From Pegoplata infirma (lineage: Eukaryota > Arthropoda > Insecta > Diptera > Anthomyiidae): a stretch of DNA of 64,000 nucleotides. A model generated the notes under the pieces. That model did no database searches and was not told the origin of the DNA. It saw nothing but the letters and a program-made list of their open reading frames with translations. Positions 43,001-53,448 of this stretch are shown here, piece after piece (within the stretch, counting starts at the first letter, position 1; each line of letters begins with the position of its first letter). The DNA is taken from contig OY992537.1 in assembly GCA_963921195.1 (NCBI GenBank), positions 147,677,841 to 147,741,840 of the forward strand, in the 5' to 3' direction. The position numbers and the translations under genes are program-made.

Positions 43001-43096
43001 CTCTTCGAGTGCCCGGTTCGGCCCACGACACTCACACCTACGTCATTATGGACCAATCCAGTCGAGGCAGCTCGCTTCCTCGAACTGGAAGGGTAA
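39974..43096 (+). CDS. non-LTR retrotransposon endonuclease-reverse transcriptase (copy 2)
   Basis: A 1040-codon open frame. It would nick target DNA and prime reverse transcription in the nucleus. The APE-type endonuclease spans ~33-245: LQWNCNGL, AALQETKL, LGDLNAHHDSW and SDH at ~238. RT spans ~460-760: AIGPDGLAMIMLKH, YRPITLLSPVVKVLE, HGFRSGHSTT, DLSKAFDTV, GVPQGGVLSP and YADD at ~680. A CCHC-like cluster (CPLCGATPHNTIHLFEC, ~997-1013) closes the protein. No RNase H or ORF1 is present. The nominal ATG at 39974 and the poly-Thr that follows belong to the tail of copy 1, so the true start is uncertain and the copy may be 5' truncated. Jockey-superfamily is likely; the exact clade is unresolved. 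Confidence 0.9.
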   Translation: MDATTTTTTTTTDSTNEEPTIRASPLEPSPGLDFKILQWNCNGLSRKIKEVTDFMDKRRILIAALQETKLTSRNPISCSSSYSIIRQDRERDKGGGLAFLVHDSVNFRPLSITSNDDHLELQGIAVRSGEDEIEIVNVYIPPTAACRSGYRPSIEFLMEGDSRVILGDLNAHHDSWHSELENDARGNLFADEIDNTNYCVVNERHPTRITANCRSSPDLSIVSPDLVAFTTWHADIALNSDHIPITVKIAKSPDFISAEERTFVNFRKSDWARFEEVTEAQFGHLTPPSTSSEGERNIRKILVDAKNRCIPAGRIAKMRPNFPPEACRLADRRDAIRRENAADPRLRQLSAEIEALVSAHCKDLWLRHLEESDKGSKRLWSTIKNLSNPRRSGRPTLTFESGTPLDSQKCCAALNRQFVEHPARPNRDQRVIRRRIRSLPHTEDVEITPEDVSKAIKEAKASTAIGPDGLAMIMLKHVGEKGLTYMAKTFSLCVNSLEIPDMWKLGKIIPLLKPGKPNNLGSSYRPITLLSPVVKVLESVLLPTLRENLPMADHQHGFRSGHSTTTALCEITTAIAGGLNSKRPHERTIVVALDLSKAFDTVCHTQLLQDLYDSTLPNVHKRWLANYMAGRQSYVEFRGSRSGLRRNKQGVPQGGVLSPILFNTYISKIPTPPPGLKLISYADDCTILCTGRDIEALEEQLNSYLPTLTKFLADRNLQLSTPKSTATLFTTWTKEVNRELNVHISGQKVPTVKNPKILGVHFDSLFMFARHSEEVTRRVKGRNSILKALTGSTWGKDKETILTTYKAIGRPLIDYASPVWSPSVSDTQWRKLQTVQNTALRVVTGCHSMASEDHLHEETKILPVRSHCSLLTRQFVLGCHMTGHPNHASVVGTSAPEVRQVRSDLRSEKSAVGHLIGLVQSGDLKEAQARLHTEIVSESIGRMRDNVVLGGRPPPLSESEKSLPRKVRTTLSQLRSGYSRGLNSYLARVNPDISDACPLCGATPHNTIHLFECPVRPTTLTPTSLWTNPVEAARFLELEG

Positions 43097-43242
43097 CCTG
43101 TTTTATGTCTCCTATCCCAATCCCTTTCCCATCCCCATCCCTAAAATATTTTTAATAATATAATAACTAATTTTACTACTAACATTTCTTCTGTATCTAC
43201 ATGTGAACCTCCAGTGGACGCTACAACAACAACAACAACAAC
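43097..43242 (+). other. 3' UTR and (AAC)n tail of non-LTR copy 2
   Basis: The same UTR as copy 1, again ending GTGGACGCT(ACA)n. It has no poly-A tail; the element ends in a CAA trinucleotide repeat that merges with the poly-Asn codons of BEL ORF3. Confidence 0.85.
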
Positions 43243-43395
43243 ATCCACCCCGTCAACAACAACAATCGTGACCACTGCAATGGTCATTGCTGCAACCACC
43301 AGGCTCAACAGAATGTGGTTGCACCGGTACAAACGGCGTACCCAGGCCAACCTAACGCCACCATCGTTATCAACGTCCACTCTGGGCGCATTTAA
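43243..43395 (+). pseudogene. BEL ORF3, 3' part
   Basis: After the non-LTR tail, the frame continuing the AAC (Asn) codons reads IHPVNNNNRDHCNGHCCN, then a Q/P/V-rich end finishing NVHSGRI and stop TAA (43393-43395). Poly-Asn on both sides of the insertion and the correct position before the 3' UTR support this as the C-terminus of the ORF begun at 34223. The histidine/cysteine cluster HCNGHCCNH is another possible metal site. Confidence 0.6.
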
Positions 43396-43572
43396 TATTT
43401 TTGTATATATTTTTTATAACTCCCTTTTTTAAACAAATGTAAATTTTTTTATTTTTATATTTAAATGAATTTCCTTTTAATTTATTTTTCTTTTCTCTTT
43501 ATTTTTCTTTTCTCTTGTTTTTACCGCTATATCCTTAGCCTTCCTTGTTGCACTCTTGCAAGGGGGGCGGGA
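43396..43572 (+). other. BEL 3' UTR and polypurine tract
   Basis: Short T-rich UTR ending in AAGGGGGGCGGGA (43560-43572) immediately before the LTR. This is the expected plus-strand primer. Confidence 0.8.
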
Positions 43573-43713
43573 TGTTTAAGCGAAGATCGTGTAAAAGGCC
43601 TGTTACTGTTCAGTGCCTTTTATCTTCTTTTTATCTATCCTTTTTTTTCTATTTGGCGTCTAGGCGCTTTTTAAATAAAACAAGAGAAAAGCTTTTTTAT
43701 ACTCTTGTATACC

Positions 43714-46700
43714 TAACCTGACCAACCATCCCGCTTTTTGATGTCTCATCCCGCCTTGAATTTCTATCCCGCTTTTCAAACAAAAGTCCCGCTTCATCCC
43801 GCTTTATCCCGCTTTTTGACTTTTAGAATAAATTAAATTAAAATTTTTTTAATAATATTTTGAGTATAATTGTTCTGAAGTAATTTTAAGCTATTTATTT
43901 AGATTTTTGTGCATATAAATATGGTAAAATTTCTTACCGGGTTTAAAAAAATGAAAGGGAAATTACTCCCAAAATTATGTTGGCACTCGAAAATACTTTC
44001 AATAACATTTTAAACGTTTATGTTAAAAAAAATAAATTGATTTTGATTTTAATTTAATTTTTTTTTTAATTTAATTTAAAATTTAAAAAAGAAAAATTAA
44101 AAAAAAAAAATTAATTTAGAAACAAATTTTTAAGTTTATTTTTAGTTCAATTATTTTTTTAATTTAAAAAAAAATCTTAATTTTTTTGGAGAAGTGTTCA
44201 ATTGGGTGGTCCTTATTTTGATTTTTTTTTTTTGAAATAAGTACCTAGTAAAATTTTGAGCCGAATCGGTCAACTCTTTGACCCCGCGAAAATCAGTCAA
44301 AGTTTCCAGTTTTATGAATATGCTCAAAACAAAATAATTTTTGTTTAACGTACTCAGATAAGAAATATATAATTTTCGAGATATCGGTAACCCATATTAA
44401 TTTAATACAAAATATGATTTGTGAATTTGACACATTTTTCAAATCTGCAAAATTATTCTTTTAAAATTTCCTCATTCAAAATTATTAGCTCGTTTAAGAA
44501 GCAGCAAAAATCCAAAATTTAAAAAAAAAAAAAACTGAAAACTGAAAACTTTGAAAACTTTCACTCGGAATATATTTTTTTGGGTAAATGATTTTATGAA
44601 ATTTTTTTTGAGTGTAACATTTGTTTAAAGTGACAAAAATATTTCGTAAACTTATTTTGTGGCTTACCAATGTCTTTCGAAGCGTGTTCAACGTTTTATT
44701 TAACACGTGAATTGGAGGCGAAACCAATTCAAAATTCACGGTTTTGCCCATAATTTCTGAACCACTGGACCGATTTCACTGAAATTCAATATCAACCCCT
44801 TTCTTTCGAAAGTAAGTGTGTTTTCAACAGTCAAAATCGATTGAAAATCATGAATTTTTATATTTTTTCGAACTGATATAAACTCACTATCACTTGTCAG
44901 GTGCGCCCTCAAAGGGTTAAGCTTATTGCTAAAGGCGACCACTTTTAAGAAGAAGAAGAGTGTAAATAAAAACATAAAAAAGTGATGCCAAGTTTAGAGG
45001 GGTGTTAGGGATTTTTTTTTTTTATGTGTTTTTTTATGAAGAGGATGATTGGGGAGAAAAAGGAAGATTAAAATCTTTCCTTTTTTATTCTGATGCTGTG
45101 GAGGACGGTCATGTGCACCGAAGGAAGTCACCATTTTTTTTAAACTGAAGAAAAAGAAGCCGCCATACATTTAGTGGATTGAAATTTTATTGAAATTAAA
45201 ATTTTGTTTTGGATAATTATATACGAACACACAACATACAAACATAATTTTTTTAAAATCAACCTAAAAATAAATACCAACAAAAAAATAAAAGTAAAAA
45301 TAAAAATAAAACTACACAACAAGATCTACAAATACACCTCTGACCGATCCAGCTTAAGTTTTGGGTTAAAGCAGCAGCCTCAACAGAGCAACATTTTGGG
45401 AAGCACCGCCTATCTTGGGGTGCCAGGTATTATCTGGTTTTTTTTCGGACGGAAAGTGGACACTTTTACCTGGACGCTTGACGGACAAACTCTGAAAAGA
45501 GAAAATAAATATATATGGGCTGTTTCACATCAACGGGAGACCCCCCCGCCCCCAAAATTCTATTGGTCGTAGAGAGTTGTATTATGGCTTAAAATTTAGC
45601 CAATGATCTCTACTTTTGAAAGCTGAGTGGCGGAAGTTGAACCCAATGGTAAGTGAGCCAATACGGCGGCGCGAATCGGGATACCCCGATCGGGATATGC
45701 TGGAAACTAATGAAGGAGTTATCGGATTTTTCTGAAATTTGTTATCAGGGGGTATATTGAGACGCTAATTTCGAATTTTCATTCAGATTTCAAAAATTCA
45801 AAATGGCGGATCCAATATGGCGGATGATTTTTTCGAGGTTTTCGCATTCAAATAAAACTCGATTCCCGGGTGTATTATGGGTCACTTAACACGATTCTGA
45901 ATTTAGATTTCCAAAATTCAAAATGGCGGATCCAATATGGCGTTTATTATTTTTTTTATTGTTTCGATTTCCTTGAAACTTGTTATCTGGGGGCTATTTG
46001 AGACGCTGATTTCGAATTTTTATTCAGATTTCAAAAATTCAAAATGGCGGACTCAATATGGCGGATGGTTTTTTTTTTAAGTTGTCGCATTCAAATAAAA
46101 CTCGGTTCTCGGATGTATTATGGGTCACTAAGCACGATTCTGAATTTAGATTTCCAAAATTAAAAATGGCGGATCCAATATGACATTTATTTTTTTTTTT
46201 TAATTTCGATTTCCTTGAAACTTGTTATTCCGGGGTTATTTGGGACGCTGATTCCGAATTTTTATTCAGATTTCAAAAATTCAAAATGGCGGATCCAATA
46301 TGGCAGATGATTTCTTTTTGAAATTGTCGCATTTAAGTTAAACTCGACACCCGGGAGTTTTATGAGTCACTTAGTACTAATCTGACATCAGATTTTCAAA
46401 ATTCAAAATGGCGGATCCAACATGGCTCTTATATTTTTTAATAACGATTTTTAAATCTGATGTCAGATTCGTACTAAGTGACTCATAAAACTCCCGGGTA
46501 TCGAGTTTAACTTAAATGCAACAATTAAAAAAAAAATCATCTGCCATGTTGGATCCGCCATTTTGAATTTTTGAAATCTGAATAAAAATTCGGAATCAGC
46601 GTCCCAAATAACCCCGGAGTAACAAATTTCAAGGAAATCGAAATTAAAAAAAATAAAAATAATGTCATATTGAATCCGCCATTTTGAATTTTGGAAATCT

Positions 46701-48251
46701 AAATTCAGAATCGTGCTTAGTGACCCATAATACATCCGAGAACCGAGTTTTATTTGAATGCGACAACTTAAAAAAAAACCATCCGCCATATTGAGTCCGC
46801 CATTTTGAATTTTTGAAATCTGAATAAAAATTCGAAATCAGCGTCTCAAATAGCCCCCAGATAACAAGTTTCAAGGAAACCGAAACAATAAAACAAAAAA
46901 ATAAACGCCATATTGGATCCGCCATTTTGAATTTTGGAAATCTAAATTCAGAATCGTGTTTAGTGACCCATAATACACCCGGGAATCGAGTTTTGTTTGA
47001 ATGCGAAAACCTCGAAAAAATCATCCGCCATATTGAATCCGCCATTTTGAATTTTTGAAATCTGAATGAAAATTCGAAATTAGCGCCCCAATATACCCCC
47101 TGATAACAAATTTCAGAAAAATCCGATAACTCCTTCATTAGTTTCCAGCATATCCCGATCGGGGTATCCCGATTCGCGCCGCCATATTGGCTCACTTACC
47201 ATTGGGTTCAACTTCCGCCACTCAGCTTTCAAAAGTAGAGATCATTGGCTAAATTTTAAGCCATAATACAACTCTCTACGACCAATATAATTTTGGGGGC
47301 GGGGGGGTCTCCCGTTGACGTGAAACAGCCCCTATATATGTTGGTACGGAATATTTAAGCGCGTACTGAATATACTAACCTTTTGGACCGACTAACGAAC
47401 GACATAGAAAACCACGTCAAGAAACCTGGAAAGATATCGCTAAGCAAAATGCGTACCTGCAGCATATCGCCATCTTTATAAACATAACCTCAATCAATTT
47501 TATTTAAAATTTTTCTAAAATAAATTAATTTTTTCATACTACAATTAATTAATAAAATGTTTAACATAAATTTACATAATTTTGCATTCATAGTTTAAAG
47601 TCACCTTTCTATAAAAATGTTAAATATAAAAATTTAAATAAATTTTATACATTTTTGTATCATGGATTGTTCATTGAAATTTTAAAAGGTCTTGTTAATT
47701 TTGAAATGAAGGCTTAAGTCCGTAAGTATGTGGTAGGTAGGGTGACTGGTGTTTGTGGAGGCGACTCTGGGACAACTAAATTAATAGTACCAGTTGTCAT
47801 GGTGAGATCCAATGGATTTCTAGTGGGAGGGCCACTGACTGACAAGTCATCCGTCAGTAATATCTTTTAGTGTACGTTGCAGATTTGCTTTTGTGTAAGT
47901 ATGTTGGTGTATTTTGGTTAGTTTCCGTTTGCGTCTGTTTACTTCGGGTCTCAAGTTCATTTTTTTAAATTAAATTTTTTTTGGTACACCTCAAGACTGG
48001 TATGGATTGTTTTGTCACTGTCACTTCAGCCATGGCAGATTTGCAAGAACCTTCCCCCTTCCGGCGAGTTCTAGCCGCGCTAAAAGCGAGCATACCAGCA
48101 AAGCAAATCATCTGGCAACCTTTTTTCCATTTTTACCCAGCGACAGTACACACTTAATGGGGGATATAAAAAAGTCCCGCTTTTTAGACCAAAATCCCGC
48201 ATTTTCAACCTTTCCATCCCGCTTTTCAGACAAAAACAGTTGGTCAGGTTA
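43714..48251. mobile_element. 4.5-kb TIR transposon in BEL 3' LTR
   Basis: Perfect 13-bp ends TAACCTGACCAAC and GTTGGTCAGGTTA, and the 8-bp duplication TGTATACC (43706-43713, 48252-48259). CCCGC words cluster at both subtermini (ATCCCGCTTTT repeated at 43728-43812 and 48174-48233), likely binding sites. Eight-base duplications suit hAT or P superfamilies; the ends do not decide. No transposase is recognisable. 43800-45300 and 47350-48170 are AT-rich noncoding, and a foldback (45517-47331) is nested inside. Confidence 0.82.
45517..47331. mobile_element. 1.8-kb foldback element with AAAATGGCGG repeats
   Basis: Arms of ~0.9 kb are reverse complements meeting near 46430. Ends are GGGCTGTTTCAC and GTGAAACAGCCC, with TATATATG close by on both sides (exact duplication unclear). 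Each arm is built of ~120-bp repeats centred on AAAATGGCGGATCCAATATGG-like strings: six in the left arm, five in the right. The long minus-strand frames here are translations of the repeats, not genes. Mutator-like or other foldback affiliation is open. Confidence 0.82.
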
Positions 48252-48409
48252 TGTATACCCCAACTGAGTACGGTACGTACAATTAATTTACCCCCGAATT
48301 ATAATTATTATTAATAAATATTTTATAACGTTTTTGAAAATATAACTAATTGTGTTTTCATTTTTTATTAACATTTTTTCGAGACAAATATTATCAGATT
48401 AACAACATT

Positions 48410-48703
48410 AACAACAACACTACAAATTAATTGATGTTTCGAAACATTTACCGGTGAACAACTTACTTAGCTTTATAAAAAAAAAAAAACAAAAAACGAA
48501 CGAACAGGGTTGTTTTTTCTTTTTTGTTTTATCTATTGAATTCTGTAGACGCCATTGTAACAGTTGAACCAACGATACTGATTATTCAACGATATCAACA
48601 TTAATTTTGTAGAATACGGCATTATTCTGTAAAACTTGATCTATAATGGGCTTACTTATTTTTTCTACTAAGATATTTCTATGAGTGTATAAGATAAAAG
48701 TTA
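48410..48703. other. AT-rich flank of BEL element
   Basis: Single-looking AT-rich DNA outside the BEL duplication. I see no gene. Confidence 0.5.
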
Positions 48704-49381
48704 CACCCAAAAATTTACATAGTTGCTGATCACTATTTTTTCAACTATGTCATAGGTGAAATAACCCCAACTATTCCATAGTTGATACGACATAGTGGTT
48801 GGTAACTATGTTACTTTCAAATATAAAAATCAACTATGGAAAAGTTGCCGACAACGATGTGTGTTATACAGACCAATCATAGTTAATATTTACCATGTAA
48901 TTTTAGAAATAGTTATTATTACTGACCTAGATTTTTTTAAATAAAAATGCATTTTTTGGTTTTTATTTTTAAAATTAATTTATTATACATAATTCCATAA
49001 TAAACTTTGTTCGACAATACTATACCATACGATGCTTTTGGTGTTATTCATATGCCCTCTATTTTATGATTTTTCTTTCCCGTTAGTGTAAATCCATATG
49101 CACTCCATTTCATTATTTCCCTTTTCCGTTTGATGTAAATCCATACGCATTCCGTGTCATGTTTTTCCGTTTCCATAGATATAAAAATTTTAAATATTTA
49201 TTGATTTTTTTAACTTCTGACACTTTTAATTTTGCTCAATATTTTGAAGCTTTCAAATTAAAAAAAAATCGTTGTTATCAACTTTGTCCATAGTTGTTAT
49301 TGATTATAAATAGTTGATTTGAAAAATATTAAAAATAACTATGGATTTTGTTAACTATGCTACTATGTAATTTTTTGGGTG
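48704..49381. mobile_element. 678-bp MITE with TA duplication
   Basis: Ends CACCCAAAAATTTACATAG and CTATGTAATTTTTTGGGTG, flanked by TA (48702-48703, 49382-49383), which suggests Tc1/mariner-type mobilisation. CAACTATG and ACTATGT words are repeated throughout both subterminal regions. It is noncoding. Confidence 0.72.
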
Positions 49382-50475
49382 TAATTTTGCTGCGCGCAAA
49401 AAAATCCAGTGTGTAAAATTATGCAATCATGCTTGGTAATATTTTCTCTATTGAGTTTTAACTTTTTTCGCAAGCCTTCACACAAAAAAAAGACGTATGT
49501 AAAAATATCCAATCGAACTTGGTAACTTTTTTTTTATATGGAGTTTAATGAATACACACGCGGCTTGTTAAAATTTATCTAGATAATGTGTAAATTACAT
49601 AATGCAAACCTTAGGTAAAAAATCTAAAGCTTTTTAGAATAACACATGGTCTTTTACATTTAATGTACCTTTCATTTTTTGTTTATTGTCAAGCAGCACT
49701 ATATTACCAATAAACTTAGGACTTTTTCACAAAAACAATGTGAAAAGTCTCAAAATATGTGAAGACGCCATTAATTATAAAATGGTAGAAGTACAAACAT
49801 AAACATACACGAAAAACGAACGGTGAACCAGAAACATAAAAAATAATGTATTCTGGAGAGAAAATATAAAATGTACTAAAAGGAAAATAACTAAAATTAA
49901 AAAAAAAACACACAAAAATTGTGATAAAACGTTTGTCGGCCGAAACAAATTTGCTATAAAACTAAAAATAATAAGAGTTTTTTTGGGACAAGAAGGAAGA
50001 CATGAACAATTCAATGAATATTTCGTAAGTTGTAATTTTATAAAAAAAAATATAATATATAAAATGTTTTTTATGTTATAATTTAAAAATAATATGTAAT
50101 ATATTTTATAACTTAAATAAATAAAATTAATTAAAAATATAAAGGCGTCTTTCTTTTTATGGAAAACCCAAAAAATCATTGGAATTTTAAAGCACTTTTC
50201 TAGTCAAAAGTAATCATTTATAAATGGTTATTTGAATTAAATCATTTAGGTAATTTGTTTGTATTTTTTGCTTAATTTTCCGGTTTTGTAAACGGCAATA
50301 TTACCTAAGGTTTTTTGCCTATATATTGCTTGTTTTTTTCATAAACGTTTTCCTAAGGGAATTGAGTAGTTTATGCTTTTAACTTGGGTAGTGGTCTGGT
50401 ACACACTTTCCTTAGGTATTTTATAACCTAATTTTGTTTAAATTCACCCTTTTTATTTTTTGCGTGTTGTTTTGT
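49382..50475. repeat. fragments of RCACRCAAAAAAA-end family
   Basis: 49393-49480 repeats the 3328-3415 element end. At ~49481 a second end of the same style (CACACAAAAAAAAGACG) starts. The right part ends TTTTTTGCGTGT (50456-50467). It is AT-rich noncoding between these; the long minus-strand frame 49775-50179 is low-complexity. Confidence 0.4.
50374..50467 (+). repeat. ~95-bp direct repeat, copy 1
   Basis: The same sequence recurs at 50779-50875 (TGCTTTTAACTTGGGTAGTG start, TTTTTTGCGTGT end) on the far side of the MITE at 50476-50775, with a few substitutions. Confidence 0.8.
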
Positions 50476-50775
50476 CACAGACTAAATACAGACTCGACAC
50501 TAGAGTTTTACAAGAAAAAATGGGGAAAAACTAAGCGATTTTAGGAGAAAACACAGCGGTTTTTAGTCCGTTTTACGCTAACATGGCAACACTTTCTACG
50601 ACGTAGGAGTGAGTGAGACAACAAAAACCGATCTGGCATCCATTTTTCTTATGGCGCGTTATATCAGTTTTCTCTTTCTAACCTAATTCGTAGAATAATT
50701 TGAAAACATTAACCATATGGTTACAAAATACTTTTTTGACACCTGTCACTTATGTCGAGTCTGTATTAGTCTGTG
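50476..50775. mobile_element. 300-bp MITE with CACAGACTAA ends
   Basis: Ends CACAGACTAAATACAGACTC and GAGTCTGTATTAGTCTGTG form ~24-bp inverted repeats. The target duplication was not resolved because the MITE sits between the two ~95-bp direct repeats. Confidence 0.65.
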
Positions 50776-50778
50776 TCT

Positions 50779-50875
50779 GTGCTTTTAACTTGGGTAGTGG
50801 TCTGGTACACACTTTCCTTAGGTATTTTATACCCCAATTTTGTTTAAATTCACCCTTTTTATATTTTTTGCGTGT
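50779..50875 (+). repeat. ~95-bp direct repeat, copy 2
   Basis: Second copy of 50374-50467, ending TTTTTTGCGTGT. Confidence 0.8.
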
Positions 50876-50908
50876 ATAACAAAGTTCACTTTGTAGCACC
50901 CTTTGTAA

Positions 50909-51049
50909 TATGGAGTTCACACTAGCGACTTTAAACAAGTTGTTTAACAAAACACCAGTAACAGAATAAAAACGTAATGGATACAGAACAAAGACTTTTT
51001 TAAACATCTCACTTTTAAACACTTCAAAACAGCAAGTGTGAACGCCGTA
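50909..51049. mobile_element. 141-bp Harbinger-like MITE, second copy
   Basis: Reverse-orientation homologue of 3817-3957, the same length, with TAA/TTA flanks. Termini TATGGAGTTCACACTAGC and GCAAGTGTGAACGCCGTA. Confidence 0.75.
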
Positions 51050-52088
51050 TTAGCATATTCCTTTATAACAATGGTTCCCAACCTTTGATTCTCGCCCCAC
51101 TGGGGGGCAATTTGAATGCTTTAGGGGGGCAACGAGTAAATTTTTAAGTTTTTTTTTGTTAAAAAACTAAAAAAATAATTATTTTAGTTAAATTATTTAG
51201 TTGGTTGTTGAAAACTTTTGCTAAAAACTTTGTTTAAAAGATGATTTTAACAAAAAGTATGCTTAACTACAAGTAAATTTTGAATTTTAAAACAAATTTG
51301 AAAAATTTACACATTTTTCTTGAGTGTAGGGGGGACATTTTAGTTTTTTTAACTTAAAAGTGGGGCATGACTAGGCTGACCATTCGTACTGATTTGATCA
51401 GTACATGTACTGATTTTTAGTAACGTGTACTGATCAAAATACCTTGTACTGATTTTTTAAAATATGTACTGATTGTACTGATTTTTGGACATTTCCAAAG
51501 AAAAAAATATTATATTCAAAAATTCTATACCAAAACAATTACATCAAATAATTTATTAGAGAAGTTTTGTAAAAGCTAAGTCTGAAATACTTTCTATTAA
51601 AAAATATCTAGCTTGTGAGTCCGAAAAAAAAATTTCGTAAAGAAAATTAATCTGTATAAGAAAAGCTCACAGAATCTGTGTGGGTTTTTATAGGGAAAAC
51701 TTCACGATGGTAGATTTTCTATATTTTTAGAAAGAAATTGTAATTGGATGAGTCCAAATAAAAAAAAGATGTATGGATGAGGTAAAGTCATTGGTATTTG
51801 CGGGGTTTTATCCCGAAAAATGGACACAAAATCTGAGGTTTTTCTATCGGCAAAAAGTTCCAAGAGCACAAGAGTTTTTAAAAAATATGTGCTCATGATT
51901 GGGAAGTTTTTCTTAAAGGAAGAGAGTGAGATCTCAGAACGAGAGAAAAAAGTCCTTAGAATCGGGGCGATTCTCAAAAGAACTAGGTCTTCGTAATGCC
52001 ATTCAAAAATGTCGTCTGTGATGAGCTTCATTTTCTGCAAAACTATTACAACTTTTCATGTAAGTTGTTTTTAACAGTTGTTTTTACT

Positions 52089-53442
52089 GAAATACAACAC
52101 TCAAAAAATTATGTTAGTAAAATCAACTGAAAATGTCAGTTAAAATAACTACTTTGTAAGTTGTTTTGGGGTCAACTACTTTTTCAGTTAAATCAACTAA
52201 CAATGTTAGTTATTTTACAAAAAACAACTGACTTATGTAGTAAAAATTACTAACATTTATAGTCAAAACAACTAATATGTAGTAAAAATAAAATAAACAA
52301 TATATATTTTTTTTTTTTTCAAAAAATTTTTCAGAAAAAAAAAAAATGAAGACCAAATTTTTTTTTTTTAAAAAAAGATGTGAAAAATAAAAAAAAGTTT
52401 TTTTTTTGGAAAAAAAAACTTTGAAATTTTTTCAGAGATAAAAAATATAATTAACTACTTTAATTAACTGTTACTACATTGCAGTACTTTTTTGTTAGTT
52501 GTTCAAAAAAAACGACTTAAAATAACTAACAGAAATAGTTGTTTGATATTTTTCATACAAAAACAACTGACTTTGTAGTTGAAAACAACTAACTACTCGT
52601 TTGTTTATTTTTGGTATGACCCAAAGACCATTTACTTTGTTTTGAGAAAAACGAAAAAGAAACTTCTCATCAACTTTATTAAAAATCTATACGATAGATT
52701 TGTTTTTTACTTTTGGTATCGATTGCTTAAAATGTTTTAAGAAAAAATATAAATTTTTATACGTTTTTGCACAAGATATCAAAAGTTATTATGATTTTAA
52801 CAAAAAAAGACTTGGTCGCGTTTTGCTCCATATCCCGTTTAAATGAATATTTTCTTAAAAAATATTAATTTTCTTTCACGTGGGTCAAAGTCAACCTGAG
52901 TTTACCTTATTAAATTATCTTTAATTTTGGCTATAATTAGCAAAGTTGGGGCTGGATATCTTTTAATTTTTACGAAAAATTCATTCCGGATGAAAATAAA
53001 GTGCATAACAATCATAAACAATTGATTCCTAATTCTATTTGGCAAATGGTTTATGGGTCACACCAATAACCAAGCGCCAATTTTTAGTTTGTTTTGATAT
53101 GCACCCTTTCAACGTTATATGCATCAAAACAAAATTAGAGAAAAATATTTTAACTTTTAGGTGTAAAATTTGCTGCATGTGCAGAAAATTGGCGTATGCA
53201 GCAAACCAATGTTAAGACAATGTTAATATTGGGGATATGAAGCAAAGTTAGGGCTGGATATCTTCTAATTTATACGATATATAAAAAAATAGATTACGGA
53301 TTTGGAAAGAGGACATATTAATCATATACAATTGATTCCTAACTCCATTTTACCAAAAATGGTCTTTGGGTCATACCAAAAATAAACAAACGTACTGTAA
53401 AATATACAAAAAACTAACATGTAGTAACTTAAATAATTTTCT
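52089..53442. mobile_element. 1.35-kb MITE with ACACTC ends
   Basis: Ends ACACTCAAAAAATTATGTTA and, reverse-complemented from the right, ACACTCAGAAAATTATTTAA. TTAGTTG/CAACTAAC words recur through 52090-52620. It abuts the LINE remnant, truncating its RT. Target duplication is uncertain; noncoding. Confidence 0.55.
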
Positions 53443-53448
53443 GAGTGT

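Larger units (their letters stand above)
6311..48404 (+). mobile_element. BEL/Pao LTR retrotransposon with nested insertions
   Basis: The outermost unit begins with an LTR starting TGTTTAA (6311) and ends with an LTR finishing TTAACA (48404). The 5-bp duplication ACATT lies at 6306-6310 and 48405-48409. After removal of the nested insertions each LTR is ~285 bp. Order: LTR, PBS, leader, Gag, protease, RT, RNase H, integrase, third zinc-knuckle ORF, purine-rich tract, LTR. Later insertions are a MITE in the 5' LTR, a gypsy composite in pol, tandem non-LTR copies in ORF3 and a TIR transposon in the 3' LTR. A TAG at 9798, a frameshift near 11138 and a TGA at 33827 show this copy is no longer coding-competent as it stands. 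Confidence 0.9.
43573..48404 (+). repeat. 3' LTR of BEL element, interrupted
   Basis: LTR sequence is 43573-43713 plus 48260-48404 (~286 bp). The break falls in CTTGTATACCCCAAC, intact at ~7156-7170 in the 5' LTR. The LTR end is followed by the ACATT duplication. Confidence 0.9.

Noticed and set aside
43214..43432. Poly-Thr ORF after the non-LTR element
   Set aside because: Wrong frame through the AAC tract; the Asn frame continues BEL ORF3 to a sensible stop.
46463..47195. Two long minus-strand ORFs (108 and 176 codons)
   Set aside because: They are translations of the AAAATGGCGG foldback repeats and show the repeat period in the peptide.
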